NCBI RefSeq assembly: GCF_000217935.1
Contig: NZ_AFHI01000001.1
Location: 1-64,000 of the forward strand
Source of the DNA: Rheinheimera sp. A13L
GTDB lineage: Bacteria > Pseudomonadota > Gammaproteobacteria > Enterobacterales > Alteromonadaceae
Length of the DNA: 64,000 bases
Direction of reading: 5' to 3'
Below are positions 52,706 through 62,945 of the stretch, one piece after another; position 1 is the first letter of the stretch, and each line of letters opens with the position of its first letter. The notes below the pieces were generated by a model that was not told where the DNA came from, did not search any database, and saw nothing but the letters and a program-made list of their open reading frames with translations. A program made the translations under genes and the position numbers.

Positions 52706-54442
52706 TTACAGCGACTGAAATGGGAAAAATAATGGAATTAACGCCAGCACAGCTATTGAATACGCCAATGCCATAGGTAAACCCACTTTAATATACTGAC
52801 TGAGTTTGTAGTTACCTACAGTAAACACCAGCAAGTTGGTCTGATAACCCCAGGGCGAGATAAAGCTGGCGCTGGCACCAAACAATACCGCCATAATCAG
52901 CGGCATAGGGTCTATGCCAAAGGCTTTCGCCAGACTGATAGCCAAAGGGCAGGCCAAAGCAGCGGCCGCATTATTCGACATCAGTTCGGTTAATATCAAG
53001 GTGAAAAAATACAAAGCCGCTAAAGCCCAGAATAAATGATAACCGCTGAACACCTGGAGCAAACCTTGCCCCAACAGTTCTGATACACCGGTATTTTCCA
53101 TGGCTTGCGACAAGACCAAAGCCCCACCTACTATCAGTACTATATCCAAAGGAAAACGTCGCCGGATTTCCTGCATACTGATAATGCCTGTCGCCATTAA
53201 GCCGATCAAAAGCAGCACTAAGCCTTTGAGTAAGGGCAATTCACCTGTCATCGACAAGCCGACTACTGCAACAAAAGCGGACAACACGCCCCAGCTGCGG
53301 CGCAAAGATAAACGGGTAGCGGAATCAACACCGTTGACCAATAAAAATTCTTTACTGAGTTTACTGTTCTGATGAAACGTCTTGCCCGGCACCAGCAATA
53401 AGGTATCGCCGGTTTGCAACACTATAGAGCCTAAGCCACCTTGCAGTCGCTCCTGACCACGTTTGACAGCAACTACTACAGCATCAAACTCTTCCCGGAA
53501 CTTCGCGTCTTTTAATGACACACCGTTGAGGCTGGATGAATGGCTGATAATGGCCTCAACCAAAGCCTGGCCATTCATACTGTGGTGACCATACAAGGTC
53601 AGGCCCTGGATTTCCTGCAATAAAGCTACGGATTCCATATCACCGGCAAAGAGCAATACATCACCAGAACGCAACACTTCATCAGGACGCACAGGTGCAA
53701 TGTTCTGCTCTCCCCGCACTATTTCAGCTAAAAACAACTTCCGTAAATGCCGCAGGCCAGCTTCACCCACGGTTTTACCAATCAGCACTGAATCTTCACT
53801 TAAACGCGCTTCAAGGAAATACGGCAGGTCGGCTTCTTCCACAGCTTTTTCGGTCACAGGCAAGCGATCGGCAATCAGCCACATCATCAACATGCCAGAC
53901 AGCACTACACCAGCCCCTACAGCTGTGGTGGTGAAAAACTGTAACAACGGCAATTCAGCTTTGTCTAAAAAGCTGTTCACTACTAAGTTGGTAGAAGTTC
54001 CGATCAGGGTAAGAGTGCCACCAAAAGTGGCGGCAAAGGCCATAGGCAACATCAGTTTACTGGGGGCAAACTTTTGGCTGCGTTTAATAGCACCTATTAA
54101 ACTCGCTACTACGGCCGTATTGGCAGTAAAAGACGATAACACTGCAGTCGAAATCCACAAGCGGCCAAGCACAGTGCGTAAGCCGCCATTGTTTAATTGC
54201 TGCCCGACCCAACTGATTAAGCGGGTTTTCTCCAGCGCTATAGACACCAGCAGTAACAACACCAGTGTTAACAATGAGGAGTCGGTAAAACTGGCGGCGA
54301 ACTGCTGCACATTCAACAAATCTGTCAGGTAGGTCAGAACGGCCACTGCGCCAAAAACCCAGGCAGCAGAGAGCCGGGTCAGCGTCAGCAGGGCAATAAG
54401 CCCTGCTAAAATAGCGAATACGCCGTACTGCTCCAGACTCAT
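52706..54442 (-). CDS. SLC13-family (SAC1-like) anion permease, probable sulfate transporter
   Basis: 578 residues. Two blocks of hydrophobic segments (residues 1-190 and 380-578) flank two TrkA-C-type ligand-binding domains (EARLSEDSVLIGKTVGEAGL near 205, and HSSSLNGVSLKDAKFREEFD near 300). The permease signatures are SSFTANTAVVASLIGAIKRS, TLTLIGTSTNLVVNSFL, and in the second half LTELMSNNAAAALACPLAIS. Proteins with this layout are sulfate permeases in algae (SAC1/SLT) and marine gammaproteobacteria. The position between cysN and cysC, 2 and 9 bases away, supports sulfate as the substrate. It replaces the CysPTWA ABC system, which is not seen here. Confidence 0.9.
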   Translation of the reverse strand: MSLEQYGVFAILAGLIALLTLTRLSAAWVFGAVAVLTYLTDLLNVQQFAASFTDSSLLTLVLLLLVSIALEKTRLISWVGQQLNNGGLRTVLGRLWISTAVLSSFTANTAVVASLIGAIKRSQKFAPSKLMLPMAFAATFGGTLTLIGTSTNLVVNSFLDKAELPLLQFFTTTAVGAGVVLSGMLMMWLIADRLPVTEKAVEEADLPYFLEARLSEDSVLIGKTVGEAGLRHLRKLFLAEIVRGEQNIAPVRPDEVLRSGDVLLFAGDMESVALLQEIQGLTLYGHHSMNGQALVEAIISHSSSLNGVSLKDAKFREEFDAVVVAVKRGQERLQGGLGSIVLQTGDTLLLVPGKTFHQNSKLSKEFLLVNGVDSATRLSLRRSWGVLSAFVAVVGLSMTGELPLLKGLVLLLIGLMATGIISMQEIRRRFPLDIVLIVGGALVLSQAMENTGVSELLGQGLLQVFSGYHLFWALAALYFFTLILTELMSNNAAAALACPLAISLAKAFGIDPMPLIMAVLFGASASFISPWGYQTNLLVFTVGNYKLSQYIKVGLPMALAYSIAVLALIPLFFPFQSL

Positions 54443-54444
54443 AC

Positions 54445-55863
54445 TTAGCCTTTATTCAACTGGCTTAAATCCAGTGCCTGCCAGTGTGGAAAATGTTTCC
54501 GTACTAACGCATTCAGTTCCAGCTCAAATTCTGAGAACTCTGCTTTGCTGCTGACGCTGGCTAAAGCGCTGTCAACCATACCTGCACCAACCGTAATATT
54601 GCTGATACGGTCGATAAAGATAAAGCCGCCTGTGTCGCGGTTTTGCGCATAAGGGTCAAACACCACAGCTTCGGTCAGTTCCAGCTCAACCAGCGCTATG
54701 CTGTTGAGCTCTAACTTGTCGGCCTGATGCTCTGCCAGGGTATTCACATCAATGCTGTGCGCTATGGCAGTAACTTTACCGCTGACTTTTTTTGTCGCCA
54801 GTTTAATGTTGTAACTTTTGCCAATCAGCAGCGGCTCTTCATGCATCCAGACGACTTTGGCCAGAATACGGTTCGACACTGCAGCATGATGAGTGGCTGG
54901 CACTATCACATCACCACGGCTGATATCTATTTCATCCTTCAGCGTTAGCGTCACCGCCTGACCTGCAATGGCTTCCTGCCATTCACCATCAAAAGTCACA
55001 ATAGACTTAATAGTCGAGCCTTTGCCTGAAGGTAAAGCCACTATGGCATCACCCACTTTAAAGTTGCCGCTGGCGATAGTACCGGCAAAACCACGGAAGT
55101 TCAGGTTAGGCCGGCTGACATACTGCACAGGTAAACGGGCTTCGGCTTGCCAGTTAAAGCCTGTGACAGGGGCTTTTTCCAGCAGGCTTAATAAAGTACC
55201 GTCTTTGTACCAGGGCGTTTGGGTTGAGCTATGCACCACATTGTCGCCATTTAACGCCGACAGCGGTACAAACTGAATAGAAGGCACATTCAGCTGAGCG
55301 GCAAACTGCAGGTAATCCTGCTTAATCTGCTCAAAACGCTGCTCGTCAAAACCCATTAAGTCCATTTTATTGATAGCGACGACAAACTGCTTTATGCCCA
55401 GCAAAGAACAAATAAAACTATGGCGGCGAGTCTGGGTTTGTACACCATAACGGGCGTCGACCAGAATAATAGCCAGGTCACAGTTCGACGCGCCTGTTGC
55501 CATATTGCGGGTGTACTGCTCATGGCCCGGCGTGTCAGCAATAATAAACTTACGTTTATCGGTGGAGAAATAGCGGTAAGCCACATCTATGGTAATGCCC
55601 TGCTCGCGCTCCGCCTGTAAACCATCGACCAACAAAGCTAAATCTATGGTTTCCCCTGTGGTGCCATGGGTTTTGCTGTCTTTGTGCAAAGCGGCCAGCT
55701 GATCTTCATAGATCTGCTGACTGTCATGCAATAAACGACCGATCAGCGTACTTTTACCGTCGTCGACTGAGCCGCAGGTTAAAAACTTCAGCAGCGATTT
55801 GTGCTGTTGCTGCTCTAAGTACTGCTCAATACCGATTTCTGCTAATTCATTGGCGACCGACAT
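54445..55863 (-). CDS. cysN: Sulfate adenylyltransferase subunit 1 (GTPase)
   Basis: This GTPase couples GTP hydrolysis to the synthesis of APS by CysD. 472 residues (E. coli 475). P-loop GSVDDGKST (31-39), switch motif [10 protein letters not shown]-type in [22 protein letters not shown] for guanine specificity, and the two beta-barrel domains of elongation factors after residue 240 ([20 protein letters not shown]). Its start overlaps the cysD stop (TGATG). Confidence 0.96.
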   Translation of the reverse strand: MSVANELAEIGIEQYLEQQQHKSLLKFLTCGSVDDGKSTLIGRLLHDSQQIYEDQLAALHKDSKTHGTTGETIDLALLVDGLQAEREQGITIDVAYRYFSTDKRKFIIADTPGHEQYTRNMATGASNCDLAIILVDARYGVQTQTRRHSFICSLLGIKQFVVAINKMDLMGFDEQRFEQIKQDYLQFAAQLNVPSIQFVPLSALNGDNVVHSSTQTPWYKDGTLLSLLEKAPVTGFNWQAEARLPVQYVSRPNLNFRGFAGTIASGNFKVGDAIVALPSGKGSTIKSIVTFDGEWQEAIAGQAVTLTLKDEIDISRGDVIVPATHHAAVSNRILAKVVWMHEEPLLIGKSYNIKLATKKVSGKVTAIAHSIDVNTLAEHQADKLELNSIALVELELTEAVVFDPYAQNRDTGGFIFIDRISNITVGAGMVDSALASVSSKAEFSEFELELNALVRKHFPHWQALDLSQLNKG

Positions 55864-56792
55864 CAGAAATACCCCTCACGTTTTTTCTTTTCCATAGAAC
55901 CACTGGAATCGTGGTCAATCACCCGGCCTTGTCGCTCGCTCGAGGTCGACAACAGCATCTCTTCAATAATACCTGTCAGGCTGTCGGCAGAAGACTCGAT
56001 AGCGCCGGTCAGCGGGTAACAACCTAAAGTACGGAAACGCACCAGCTTTTGCTCTGGTACTTCACCTGGTTCCAGTGGCATACGTTCGTCGTCCACCATA
56101 ATCAGGGTACCGTTGCGCTCGACCACAGGACGCACAGCAGCAAAATACAGCGGCACTATGTCAATTTGTTCCTGATAGATGTATTGCCAGATATCCAGCT
56201 CAGTCCAGTTCGACAGCGGGAATACACGGATACTTTCGCCTTTATTCACCTGACCGTTGTAGGTATGCCACAGTTCAGGGCGCTGATTTTTTGGGTCCCA
56301 TCTGTGGTGTTGGTCACGGAAGGAATAAACCCGCTCTTTGGCACGGGATTTTTCTTCATCACGACGTGCACCACCAAAAGCGGCATCAAAACCGTAGTGA
56401 TCCAAGGCTTGTTTTAAACCCTGAGTTTTCATCACGTCAGTGTGTTTCGAGCTGCCGTAGGTGAATGGATTCATATCCATAGCTATGCCTTCCGGATTGA
56501 TATGCACCAGCAAATCAAAGCCGTATTGTTTCGCCACTTTGTCACGGAATTCGATCATCTCGCGGAATTTCCAGCGGGTATCCACATGCAACAGCGGGAA
56601 TGGAATTTTGCCCGGATAAAAAGCTTTGCGTGCTAAATGCAGCAACACAGAAGAATCTTTACCTATGGAATACAACATCACCGGATTATCAAATTCGGCC
56701 GCTACTTCGCGGAAGATCTGGATACTTTCAGCTTCCAGTTGTTGTAAATGTGTCAGAGGTTTGACTGGCTGGCCCATAGGGTCTGCTCCCAT
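55863..56792 (-). CDS. cysD: Sulfate adenylyltransferase subunit 2
   Basis: Catalyses adenylation of sulfate to APS together with CysN. 309 residues from the ATG at 56792; the ATG five codons later (56777) has GGGAG in front of it and matches the E. coli length (302) better, so the start is uncertain. Motifs are the PP-loop [53 protein letters not shown], and the C-terminal [20 protein letters not shown]. It follows cysG closely and leads cysN. Confidence 0.96.
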   Translation of the reverse strand: MGADPMGQPVKPLTHLQQLEAESIQIFREVAAEFDNPVMLYSIGKDSSVLLHLARKAFYPGKIPFPLLHVDTRWKFREMIEFRDKVAKQYGFDLLVHINPEGIAMDMNPFTYGSSKHTDVMKTQGLKQALDHYGFDAAFGGARRDEEKSRAKERVYSFRDQHHRWDPKNQRPELWHTYNGQVNKGESIRVFPLSNWTELDIWQYIYQEQIDIVPLYFAAVRPVVERNGTLIMVDDERMPLEPGEVPEQKLVRFRTLGCYPLTGAIESSADSLTGIIEEMLLSTSSERQGRVIDHDSSGSMEKKKREGYF

Positions 56793-56812
56793 TAAGTCCG
56801 TAAAAAAAGTAT

Positions 56813-58231
56813 TTAAATTCTGTTCGTTAAAGGCTGCTGAACCTGCTGGCCAGGCGTATCGCCAAACCAGTTTAATTTTTGCTGCAAGGCCACTACTTCA
56901 CCAATAATCAGCAAAGCGGGTGATTGCACCTTATGCTCTGCGACTAAATTGGCCAGTTGGTTGAGTTGCCCGGTAAAAACCCGCTGTTCTGGTCTGGTGC
57001 CGTTTTCAATCACAGCCACAGGAATATCGGCAGAGCGGCCAGCGGCTAATAGCTGCTGCTGAATGTGCTCTACTTTCATCAGGCCCATATAAATCACCAG
57101 CGTCTGGTTTGGGCGGCTTAAACTTTGCCAGTCCGGCTCCACACCGTCTTTACGGCAATGCCCTGTGACAAACTGCACAGCCTGCGCATAATCCCTATGA
57201 GTTAAAGCTATACCTGCATAAGCGGCGCAACCTGCGGCAGCGGTAATACCTGGCACCACCTGAAACGGAATGCCATGAGGTAACAAGACTTCAATTTCTT
57301 CAGCACCACGGCCAAAAATAAAAGGGTCGCCGCCTTTGAGTCTGCATACTTTTTTACCTGATAAAGCTAAAGAAACCAACAAGTTATTTGTTTCTTCCTG
57401 CGCTACCGAATGAGCACCGGCTTTTTTCCCTACACAGACCAGCTCAGCATCACGGCGCACCAGCTGCATAATAGGGTCTGAAACTAAATAGTCGTACACC
57501 ACCACATCAGCTTGCTGCATCAGTTGCAAAGCTTTTAAGGTCAGAAGCTCTGGATCACCAGGGCCAGAACCGACTAAATACACTTCACCCTGAGTAGGAA
57601 TTTCCCGCTCTAATAAATCTTCTAAGTGCTGCTGCGCCAGATCCAATCTGTTGGCCTGCACTTCACGCACTATCGAAGAGTCAAATACCCGCTCCCAAAA
57701 CTGACGACGCCCGGCAAAACCTGAAATCTTTTGTTTTACTTTATCGCGAAAGGCCCCCACTAACTGCGCCAATGGACCTAAATGAGCGGGTAACAGAGCT
57801 TCAAGTTTTTCACGTAAACGCCGTGCCAGCACAGGTGCAGTACCGGCACTGGAAATGGCAATCAGAATAGGGCTACGGTCGATAATGGCAGGGAAAATAA
57901 AACTGCAGTTCGGTTGGTCATCCACAGTATTGACCAGAATATTGCGCGCATCAGCAGCCTCAAACACCGACTGATTGACTGCATCATCGTCAGTAGCGGC
58001 TATCACCAGCACATGGCCAGCTATATGTTCAGGTGCAAAACGGCTTTCAATTAAAGTGGCTTTGCCTTGTTGCTGCCATTCTTTAAATTCATCGGCAAAG
58101 TAAGTGGCTACTACTGTTAAACGAGCACCAGCTTTCAGTAAAGTACCGGCCTTACGTAATGCCACATGACCAGCGCCCACCAGCAACACCGGGCGATTTT
58201 TCAATTGGGCAAAAATAGGCAAATACTGCAC
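56813..58231 (-). CDS. cysG: Siroheme synthase (multifunctional)
   Basis: 472 residues from the GTG at 58231, which has AGGAG six bases upstream and aligns with the E. coli CysG start (457 residues). The long upstream frame to 58306 lies in the promoter. The N-terminal half is the precorrin-2 dehydrogenase/ferrochelatase ([20 protein letters not shown], then [16 protein letters not shown]). The C-terminal half is uroporphyrinogen-III methyltransferase ([53 protein letters not shown]). It makes siroheme for sulfite and nitrite reductases. First gene of the cys operon. Confidence 0.95.
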   Translation of the reverse strand: MQYLPIFAQLKNRPVLLVGAGHVALRKAGTLLKAGARLTVVATYFADEFKEWQQQGKATLIESRFAPEHIAGHVLVIAATDDDAVNQSVFEAADARNILVNTVDDQPNCSFIFPAIIDRSPILIAISSAGTAPVLARRLREKLEALLPAHLGPLAQLVGAFRDKVKQKISGFAGRRQFWERVFDSSIVREVQANRLDLAQQHLEDLLEREIPTQGEVYLVGSGPGDPELLTLKALQLMQQADVVVYDYLVSDPIMQLVRRDAELVCVGKKAGAHSVAQEETNNLLVSLALSGKKVCRLKGGDPFIFGRGAEEIEVLLPHGIPFQVVPGITAAAGCAAYAGIALTHRDYAQAVQFVTGHCRKDGVEPDWQSLSRPNQTLVIYMGLMKVEHIQQQLLAAGRSADIPVAVIENGTRPEQRVFTGQLNQLANLVAEHKVQSPALLIIGEVVALQQKLNWFGDTPGQQVQQPLTNRI

Positions 58232-58327
58232 TTGAGGCTCCTGCTGCACTGGCAGCACTTTAATCCAACTATGCTCTGATTTGGTTAGAGTGGATACCTC
58301 AATCAAAGCTTTTTAAACTGAGCCTTC

Positions 58328-58357
58328 ATATTAGACGTCTAAACGTCTTTTTTACAA
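58328..58357 (-). promoter_or_regulatory. cysG promoter with two abutting met boxes
   Basis: AGACGTCT (58333-58340) is directly followed by AAACGTCT (58341-58348). The MetJ repressor binds tandem 8-mers of AGACGTCT with no spacing. On the minus strand the boxes fill the 18-base spacer between TTGTAA (58352-58357, -35-like) and TAATAT (58328-58333, -10-like), about 100 bases upstream of the cysG GTG. Repression by MetJ with S-adenosylmethionine as corepressor is inferred. Confidence 0.65.
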
Positions 58358-58392
58358 TAATGGATATCGATCTCTTATAACTAAAAGGAATA

Positions 58393-58419
58393 GAGGGTAG
58401 AGCTTAAGCTCTGACCCTC
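58393..58419 (-). terminator. Terminator of sstT
   Basis: GAGGGT (58393-58398) pairs with ACCCTC (58414-58419), and the inner GAGCTT/AAGCTC extends the stem to about 12 bp. On the minus strand TATTCCTTTT follows. It begins 29 bases beyond the sstT stop codon and insulates the cysG promoter. Confidence 0.6.
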
Positions 58420-58447
58420 AGTTTTGAAGAATGGAATAGTTTGAAGA

Positions 58448-59662
58448 TCAGACTTTTTGGCTTTGGCACACAGCTGCTGTAAAGATCACATCAGTGGAAC
58501 TATTTAATGCGGTTTCTGCACTGTCCTGAATGACGCCAATAATAAAACCAGCAGCGACCACTTGCATCGCCACTTCGTTTGGAATCCCGAATAAGCTGCA
58601 CGCCAAAGGGATCAATAATAAGGAGCCACCGGCCACACCAGAAGCACCACAAGCAGAAACCGCAGCCAGCAAACTTAATAAAATGGCGCTGGCAAAATCC
58701 ACTTCTATTCCCAGGGTATGCACTGTAGCCAGCGTCAGTACTGTGATGGTAATAGCGGCACCAGCCATATTAATAGTGGCGCCCAACGGAATAGACACAC
58801 CATAGATCTCTTCGTTGAGTTTCAGCTTTTCACACAGCTGTAAATTGACCGGAATATTGGCGGCTGAGCTGCGGGTGAAAAAGGCTGTCACGCCACTTTC
58901 GCGTAAACAGGTAAATACCAGTGGATAAGGGTTAGACCCTGTTTTGGCAAACACCAGCAAGGGATTGACCACAAAAGCGATAATAGCCATGGCACCTAAC
59001 AGCACAGCTATTAACTGACCGTAGCTGGCTAAAGCCGAAAAACCCGTAGTGGCTATGGTATCTGCCACTAAACCTAAAATACCAAAAGGCGCCAGACGGA
59101 TAATAAAACGTACTAAAGACGACACGCCATGCGATAAATCAGAAAACACCAGTTTGGTACTTTTGCTGGCATGTTGCAAAGCTAAACCTAAACCCACAGC
59201 CCAGGCTAAAACGCCTATATAGTTGCCGCTAATTAAGGCGTTAATAGGGTTATCCACGACTTTCAGCAGCAAAGCCTTTAATACTTCGCTGATGCCTTCA
59301 GGCGCTGCAATTACTTCCGGCACTGCGGTCAGCACCAGGGTTGTTGGGAACATAAAACTCAGTAATACGGCAACCACAGCCGCTAAAAAAGTACCAAACA
59401 AGTACAACACCAACACAGGCTTAATACTGCCGCTTTCAGAGGCTTGTTTATTGGCAATAGCGGAGGCCACTAACACAAAGACTAATAAAGGCGCTATGGC
59501 TTTTAAAGCGTTAACAAATAAAGTGCCTAACAAAGATAAATTTTTTGCCAGCTCTGGCGACACTACAGCCACCAGCACACCTAATAAAATACCAATAACA
59601 ATTTGTGGCACTAAACCCAGTTGCAAAAGTTTTTGCCATGGACGGGAAGCTTCGGATGTCAT
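58448..59662 (-). CDS. sstT: Serine/threonine:Na+ symporter
   Basis: 404 residues (E. coli SstT is 414) with about eight hydrophobic segments of the dicarboxylate/amino acid:cation symporter fold. The match to SstT is close: [10 protein letters not shown]-type in [57 protein letters not shown], and the end [20 protein letters not shown]. It imports serine and threonine with sodium. Threonine is also the substrate of IlvA, but the genes are not linked. Divergent from the 59852 gene. Confidence 0.94.
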   Translation of the reverse strand: MTSEASRPWQKLLQLGLVPQIVIGILLGVLVAVVSPELAKNLSLLGTLFVNALKAIAPLLVFVLVASAIANKQASESGSIKPVLVLYLFGTFLAAVVAVLLSFMFPTTLVLTAVPEVIAAPEGISEVLKALLLKVVDNPINALISGNYIGVLAWAVGLGLALQHASKSTKLVFSDLSHGVSSLVRFIIRLAPFGILGLVADTIATTGFSALASYGQLIAVLLGAMAIIAFVVNPLLVFAKTGSNPYPLVFTCLRESGVTAFFTRSSAANIPVNLQLCEKLKLNEEIYGVSIPLGATINMAGAAITITVLTLATVHTLGIEVDFASAILLSLLAAVSACGASGVAGGSLLLIPLACSLFGIPNEVAMQVVAAGFIIGVIQDSAETALNSSTDVIFTAAVCQSQKV

Positions 59663-59851
59663 AAGAGTTCTCTGTTGCTGCTGTGGTGCGCGCCACAGTT
59701 ATAAGAATAAGTGCCAGATTCTGCCTTGAATCCGCTTTGGGGGCAAGTCGGAGCTGTCACAGCTAAAGATCCAACCTTGTCCAGGATCGGGACTTTAAAT
59801 CAAAACGAACAGATGTTAGTTTGTTAAAAAAGATCTTACGGATTCGAAAAT

Positions 59852-61036
59852 ATGGATTTCACCAGAATAGTCCTGCTGTTAGTTGCGATCACCAGCCAAA
59901 GCTGCGTTTTACATAACGCTGAACAACAGTTCCCGGCCAGCTTAGAGCCGCCAGTCACATCTATGGTGCTATTTCAGCAACCAGCCGACCTGCCTGAACT
60001 GGACCAGCTTTTTTATCTGAATGATAAACAACAACAGGATTTTCTGAATTATTTCCACAGCTCAGCACAAGCAACAAACCCGGCAGAACAACGACTTTAC
60101 AATTACCTGCAAAATAAACTGATGTATTTTAGTTACGAAGGCGCCAATTATCCGGCTCAGGTTGCACTGGATCAGTTCAGAGGCAATTGCATGACGCTTG
60201 CCTTGCTGACCTCTGCGCTGGCAAAACTGGTGAATATAGAAGTGGGTTACAAAGTGATTTATCAGGAACCTCTGATTGACTACAAAGATAATATCTTCAT
60301 CAGCTCGAATCATATTCGCACTTATTTATACAAAACAGCTGACGAGTCCAAACAAGGTAGTTTGATACTGCAAAGAGCTGCGCTGGTGATTGATTACTTC
60401 CCGGAGAATACAGATTTAGTTGGAAAAAATATCAGCCCTAACCGTTTTTACGCCATGCTTTATAACAATCTTGCCGCTGACGCCCTGCTGCTGGGAGATA
60501 GTGACAGCGCCTTTTTCTTAAGTCAGAAAGCGCTTAAACAGGACCCCACTTATACACCTGCGGTGAATATGATTGCGTTAATGTATCACCGGAAAAATGC
60601 TTTTACTGAGGCCATGCAATGGTTTGACTATGGCATGCAATTGCAGGACAACCAGGTCACTTTATTGACGAATTACCGCGATTTGGCTGCAAAAATGGAC
60701 AACCAACAGTTGCTGGAAAAAATTAATCAGCAAATTATGAGTCACGACGATGACAATCCTTATGCCTGGCTGGCTTTAGCCATAGACGCAGAGCGTAACA
60801 AGCAGTTCAGCCATGCCAAGCTCTACTATAAAAAATTACTGGAGAAAGCACCTTATCTGCACAATGCCAATCTGGCGTTAGTTCGGCTCTATGTGCAGGA
60901 GCAAAACTTCAGAGCCGCACAAAAACTGGTAGAACAAGCGATCAACTATGCCTATGAACCTGAGCGCTTGCAGTTATACAACACCAAACTGGCTGCATTA
61001 AAGCAGCACAGGAAAACAATACAGCAAACCCATTAA
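59852..61036 (+). CDS. TPR protein with transglutaminase-like N-terminal region
   Basis: 394 residues. A short hydrophobic start ends in ITSQSC, a possible but non-ideal lipobox. The segment YPAQVALDQFRGNCMTLALL (Cys near 113) resembles the transglutaminase-like domain that precedes TPR arrays in some exported proteins. From about residue 200 there are TPR-like repeats (AALLLGDSDSAFFLSQKAL-type, TEAMQWFDYGMQLQDNQVTL, SHAKLYYKKLLEKAPYLHNA, AAQKLVEQAINYAYEPERLQ). Probably a periplasmic scaffold or peptidase-like protein. Function unknown. Confidence 0.75.
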   Translation: MDFTRIVLLLVAITSQSCVLHNAEQQFPASLEPPVTSMVLFQQPADLPELDQLFYLNDKQQQDFLNYFHSSAQATNPAEQRLYNYLQNKLMYFSYEGANYPAQVALDQFRGNCMTLALLTSALAKLVNIEVGYKVIYQEPLIDYKDNIFISSNHIRTYLYKTADESKQGSLILQRAALVIDYFPENTDLVGKNISPNRFYAMLYNNLAADALLLGDSDSAFFLSQKALKQDPTYTPAVNMIALMYHRKNAFTEAMQWFDYGMQLQDNQVTLLTNYRDLAAKMDNQQLLEKINQQIMSHDDDNPYAWLALAIDAERNKQFSHAKLYYKKLLEKAPYLHNANLALVRLYVQEQNFRAAQKLVEQAINYAYEPERLQLYNTKLAALKQHRKTIQQTH

Positions 61037-61046
61037 CAAGAGTATG

Positions 61047-61460
61047 TTACTCAGCATGACTGCTGATAATCTGCCGCAACACCCATTGTCTGTCTGGTGC
61101 ATCGGCTGGAGGTTCAGGGATACTGATTTCGCTGACTTCTATCTGATAAACCTGCCCTGGCTGGTAGTCGAAGCCCAGAATATCGCCATACAGCAGTTGC
61201 CAGTCTTCGTTGGGGTTGTGACGAATTTGCAGACATTCAGTAGGCCCTACGGCCATGCACTGACGTTTTTCTGCAGCCACCCATAAGATCAGCCTGGCTT
61301 CAGTGTTTTCAGCTAAAACAGGGGGATAAAGGCCAGATTCATCAGGTTGTTTTGCGACAACAACAGATCCTGTGGATGTTGGAGCTTCAGCAGGTTTTGA
61401 GGATTCAGAGCAGCCCACTAAAGTAAAAAACATCAGCATAACCAGCATCAGGTTTAACAT
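61047..61460 (-). CDS. Lipoprotein with DUF4377-like domain
   Basis: 137 residues from the ATG at 61460 (AGGGA eight bases upstream); an in-frame GTG at 61487 is less likely. The signal ends with a lipobox (FFTLVGCSESSK). The mature C-terminal domain, EKRQCMAVGPTECLQIRHNP then NEDWQLLYGDILGFDYQPGQ and VYQIEVSEISIPEP, fits the small DUF4377 domain. That domain has two conserved Cys and is usually found on lipoproteins. Expected to be anchored in the outer membrane; function unknown. It converges on the 59852 gene, whose stop is 10 bases away. Confidence 0.75.
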   Translation of the reverse strand: MLNLMLVMLMFFTLVGCSESSKPAEAPTSTGSVVVAKQPDESGLYPPVLAENTEARLILWVAAEKRQCMAVGPTECLQIRHNPNEDWQLLYGDILGFDYQPGQVYQIEVSEISIPEPPADAPDRQWVLRQIISSHAE

Positions 61461-61515
61461 AACTATTGTCCCTAATTTATTGTTCACTTCAGTGTATCTA
61501 ACAAAAATGGACAGA

Positions 61516-61553
61516 AACTGAACAGCATATCCTTATGGCTGGCCTGTTCAGTT
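61516..61553 (-). terminator. Hairpin between two lipoprotein genes
   Basis: AACTGAACAG (61516-61525) pairs perfectly with CTGTTCAGTT (61544-61553) around an 18-base loop. On the minus strand the stem is followed by TCTGTCCATTTTTG, a weak T-tract. It lies 15 bases past the stop of the 61569 gene. Confidence 0.5.
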
Positions 61554-61568
61554 CTTGATGTGATTGGC

Positions 61569-62087
61569 TTATCCGGCAGTGGCGGCCAGTTGTTGATCCG
61601 TCAGCTGATATTTTTTCTGCAGTCTTTGAATACAGGCCTGAGTATTGAGCTGAAATACCCGATCAGTACCATAAGTATAAGGGGCCAATGTCGCCTCCAT
61701 CGGAATAACACAGCCTGTGGCCATAAAATCTGTTAAAGCTGCAGGTAAAAACTGGATCTTCAAGCCCAGTTCCGGCCTTTCGGCATAAACACCTGGCGTA
61801 CCTAAATCCAGCTTTTTAATGTTGGCCCAACTTACCTGGGCGGCAAAAGCCTCGGCCTGATGCTCACGGGCAATCACAGCACTGCGTAGAACCACATAAT
61901 CCAGCGCTGTTAAATATTTAATACTGACATTGCCACTAAACCTGACAGAAAAAGACCCGTCAGCATATTGTTTTTCGCTGTAGCCACCATAAAGACCATA
62001 AGGTTCATAGGGTGTAGGCGTTGATTTGCAGCCACTTAACAACAAGCAAATCAAACCAGCAGATAAAAATTGATTCAGGGGGGACAT
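61569..62087 (-). CDS. CC0125/CC1285-family lipoprotein
   Basis: 172 residues from the ATG at 62087, where the lipoprotein signal begins (FLSAGLICLLLSGCKSTPTP). The frame is open further upstream but only as a shadow of the decayed gene next to it. The mature domain, YGGYSEKQYADGSFSVRFSG, then TALDYVVLRSAVIAREHQAE, is the pattern of CC0125/CC1285-type lipoproteins. The last 50 residues include two Cys (ATGCVIPME and NTQACIQRL). Function unknown. A short spacer separates it from the pseudogene to its right. Confidence 0.75.
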   Translation of the reverse strand: MSPLNQFLSAGLICLLLSGCKSTPTPYEPYGLYGGYSEKQYADGSFSVRFSGNVSIKYLTALDYVVLRSAVIAREHQAEAFAAQVSWANIKKLDLGTPGVYAERPELGLKIQFLPAALTDFMATGCVIPMEATLAPYTYGTDRVFQLNTQACIQRLQKKYQLTDQQLAATAG

Positions 62088-62169
62088 GAAAACACCATTT
62101 TGTATCTTTATAGAGTCAGAACCAAAAGGTGGCAGCAAGCTGTGCTGCAGCCACCAAAGCATCGGGTTG

Positions 62170-62706
62170 TTATTTTTTAATCCGTCGGATCCAGTCGTGT
62201 TTCCCGCTGTTGGGTTCTGCGAGCAGCCGGTCAAAATGAGGTAAATAACCACAAACCGGAGGTTGATAGCCCGGAAGAGTTTCCTCAGGAAACAAGGGTT
62301 GCCAGATATATTTGTAAATCATTAGTTTCATCATTTCAGGGTGATATTCCTCTTATTCAACCCATGGCAACTCACCCGTTATGTAATGTTCCTGCCATGC
62401 TGTCAAAGCCGCAATCTGATTACCAAATTCAAAATCCTCTTGATCTGCTTCGGATAATCCCGTCATCTCCCACCAGAACTGCTCATCTTGCTGATAGGAA
62501 TAACGAATTTCTTCTTTTAAATGGTTAGGATCAAAACGAAAAGTATTGTAGTTTCTATCAAAAATCCTCATCACTGAATCTGTAAGCACACCATAATAAG
62601 GTCCTTCTACCTGTTCTGATGAAATCAGGTGAATATCGTCAGCACCAAAGCAATAACCAAGAACCTTCATTAAGTTAGGGACAGGGGTAGTAGTTTCAAA
62701 TTCCAT
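62170..62706 (-). pseudogene. Decayed copy of the 62946 immunity-like gene
   Basis: The N-terminal 117 codons (MEFETTTPVPNLMKVLGYCF to GELPWVE) run from 62706 to a TAA at 62353-62355. The full-length paralogue has LEPEEYHPEM where this copy has VE, stop, EEYH, so the stop falls inside the conserved sequence. Eleven bases later a one-base deletion (CACCTGAAATG here against CATCCAGAAATG) shifts the frame. After that the C-terminal part is still readable (MIYKYIWQPLFPEETLPGY through KHDWIRRIKK) down to 62170. The truncated 117-residue product may still be made. Confidence 0.85.
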
Positions 62707-62710
62707 ATTA

Positions 62711-62938
62711 TTATCCCTTACCTGGATACATCGTATTGATATACCAGGCTTTTGTTGCAGGGTCCAGGTTGTAAGACACCGTGACATGATTTAAGTCAGT
62801 TACTTTATTTAAAGTCTCTCTTTCAAAGCCATAAGCCATAGGTTTATTCATTGGAATAGTCACATATAAGGTTCTAGAGTCAGATCTAATGTGATAACAC
62901 CCGGCGCTATTTTTAATTAAACTGAACGAGCAGAACAT
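62711..62938 (-). pseudogene. Tail of a lost polymorphic toxin
   Basis: About 75 codons end four bases before the 62706 gene. The last part, VTVSYNLDPATKAWYINTMY then PGKG, has the V-x-V-x-Y...W-x-I-x-T-x-YP pattern of ribonuclease toxin domains of the BECR/ParE-like class. Nothing upstream supplies the N-terminal part of a toxin or an RHS core. It sits in the toxin position in front of an immunity-like gene, so it is probably the remnant of the partner toxin. Confidence 0.5.
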
Positions 62939-62945
62939 CAAATTG

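Noticed and set aside
53700-54332. A 210-codon open frame on the plus strand
   Set aside because: It lies fully inside the SLC13 permease gene on the other strand and reads as a low-complexity shadow.
62088-62252. A longer N-terminus for the 61569 lipoprotein, with its own lipobox-like LILTGC
   Set aside because: This part is an out-of-frame reading of the decayed paralogue. The real lipoprotein signal starts at 62087.
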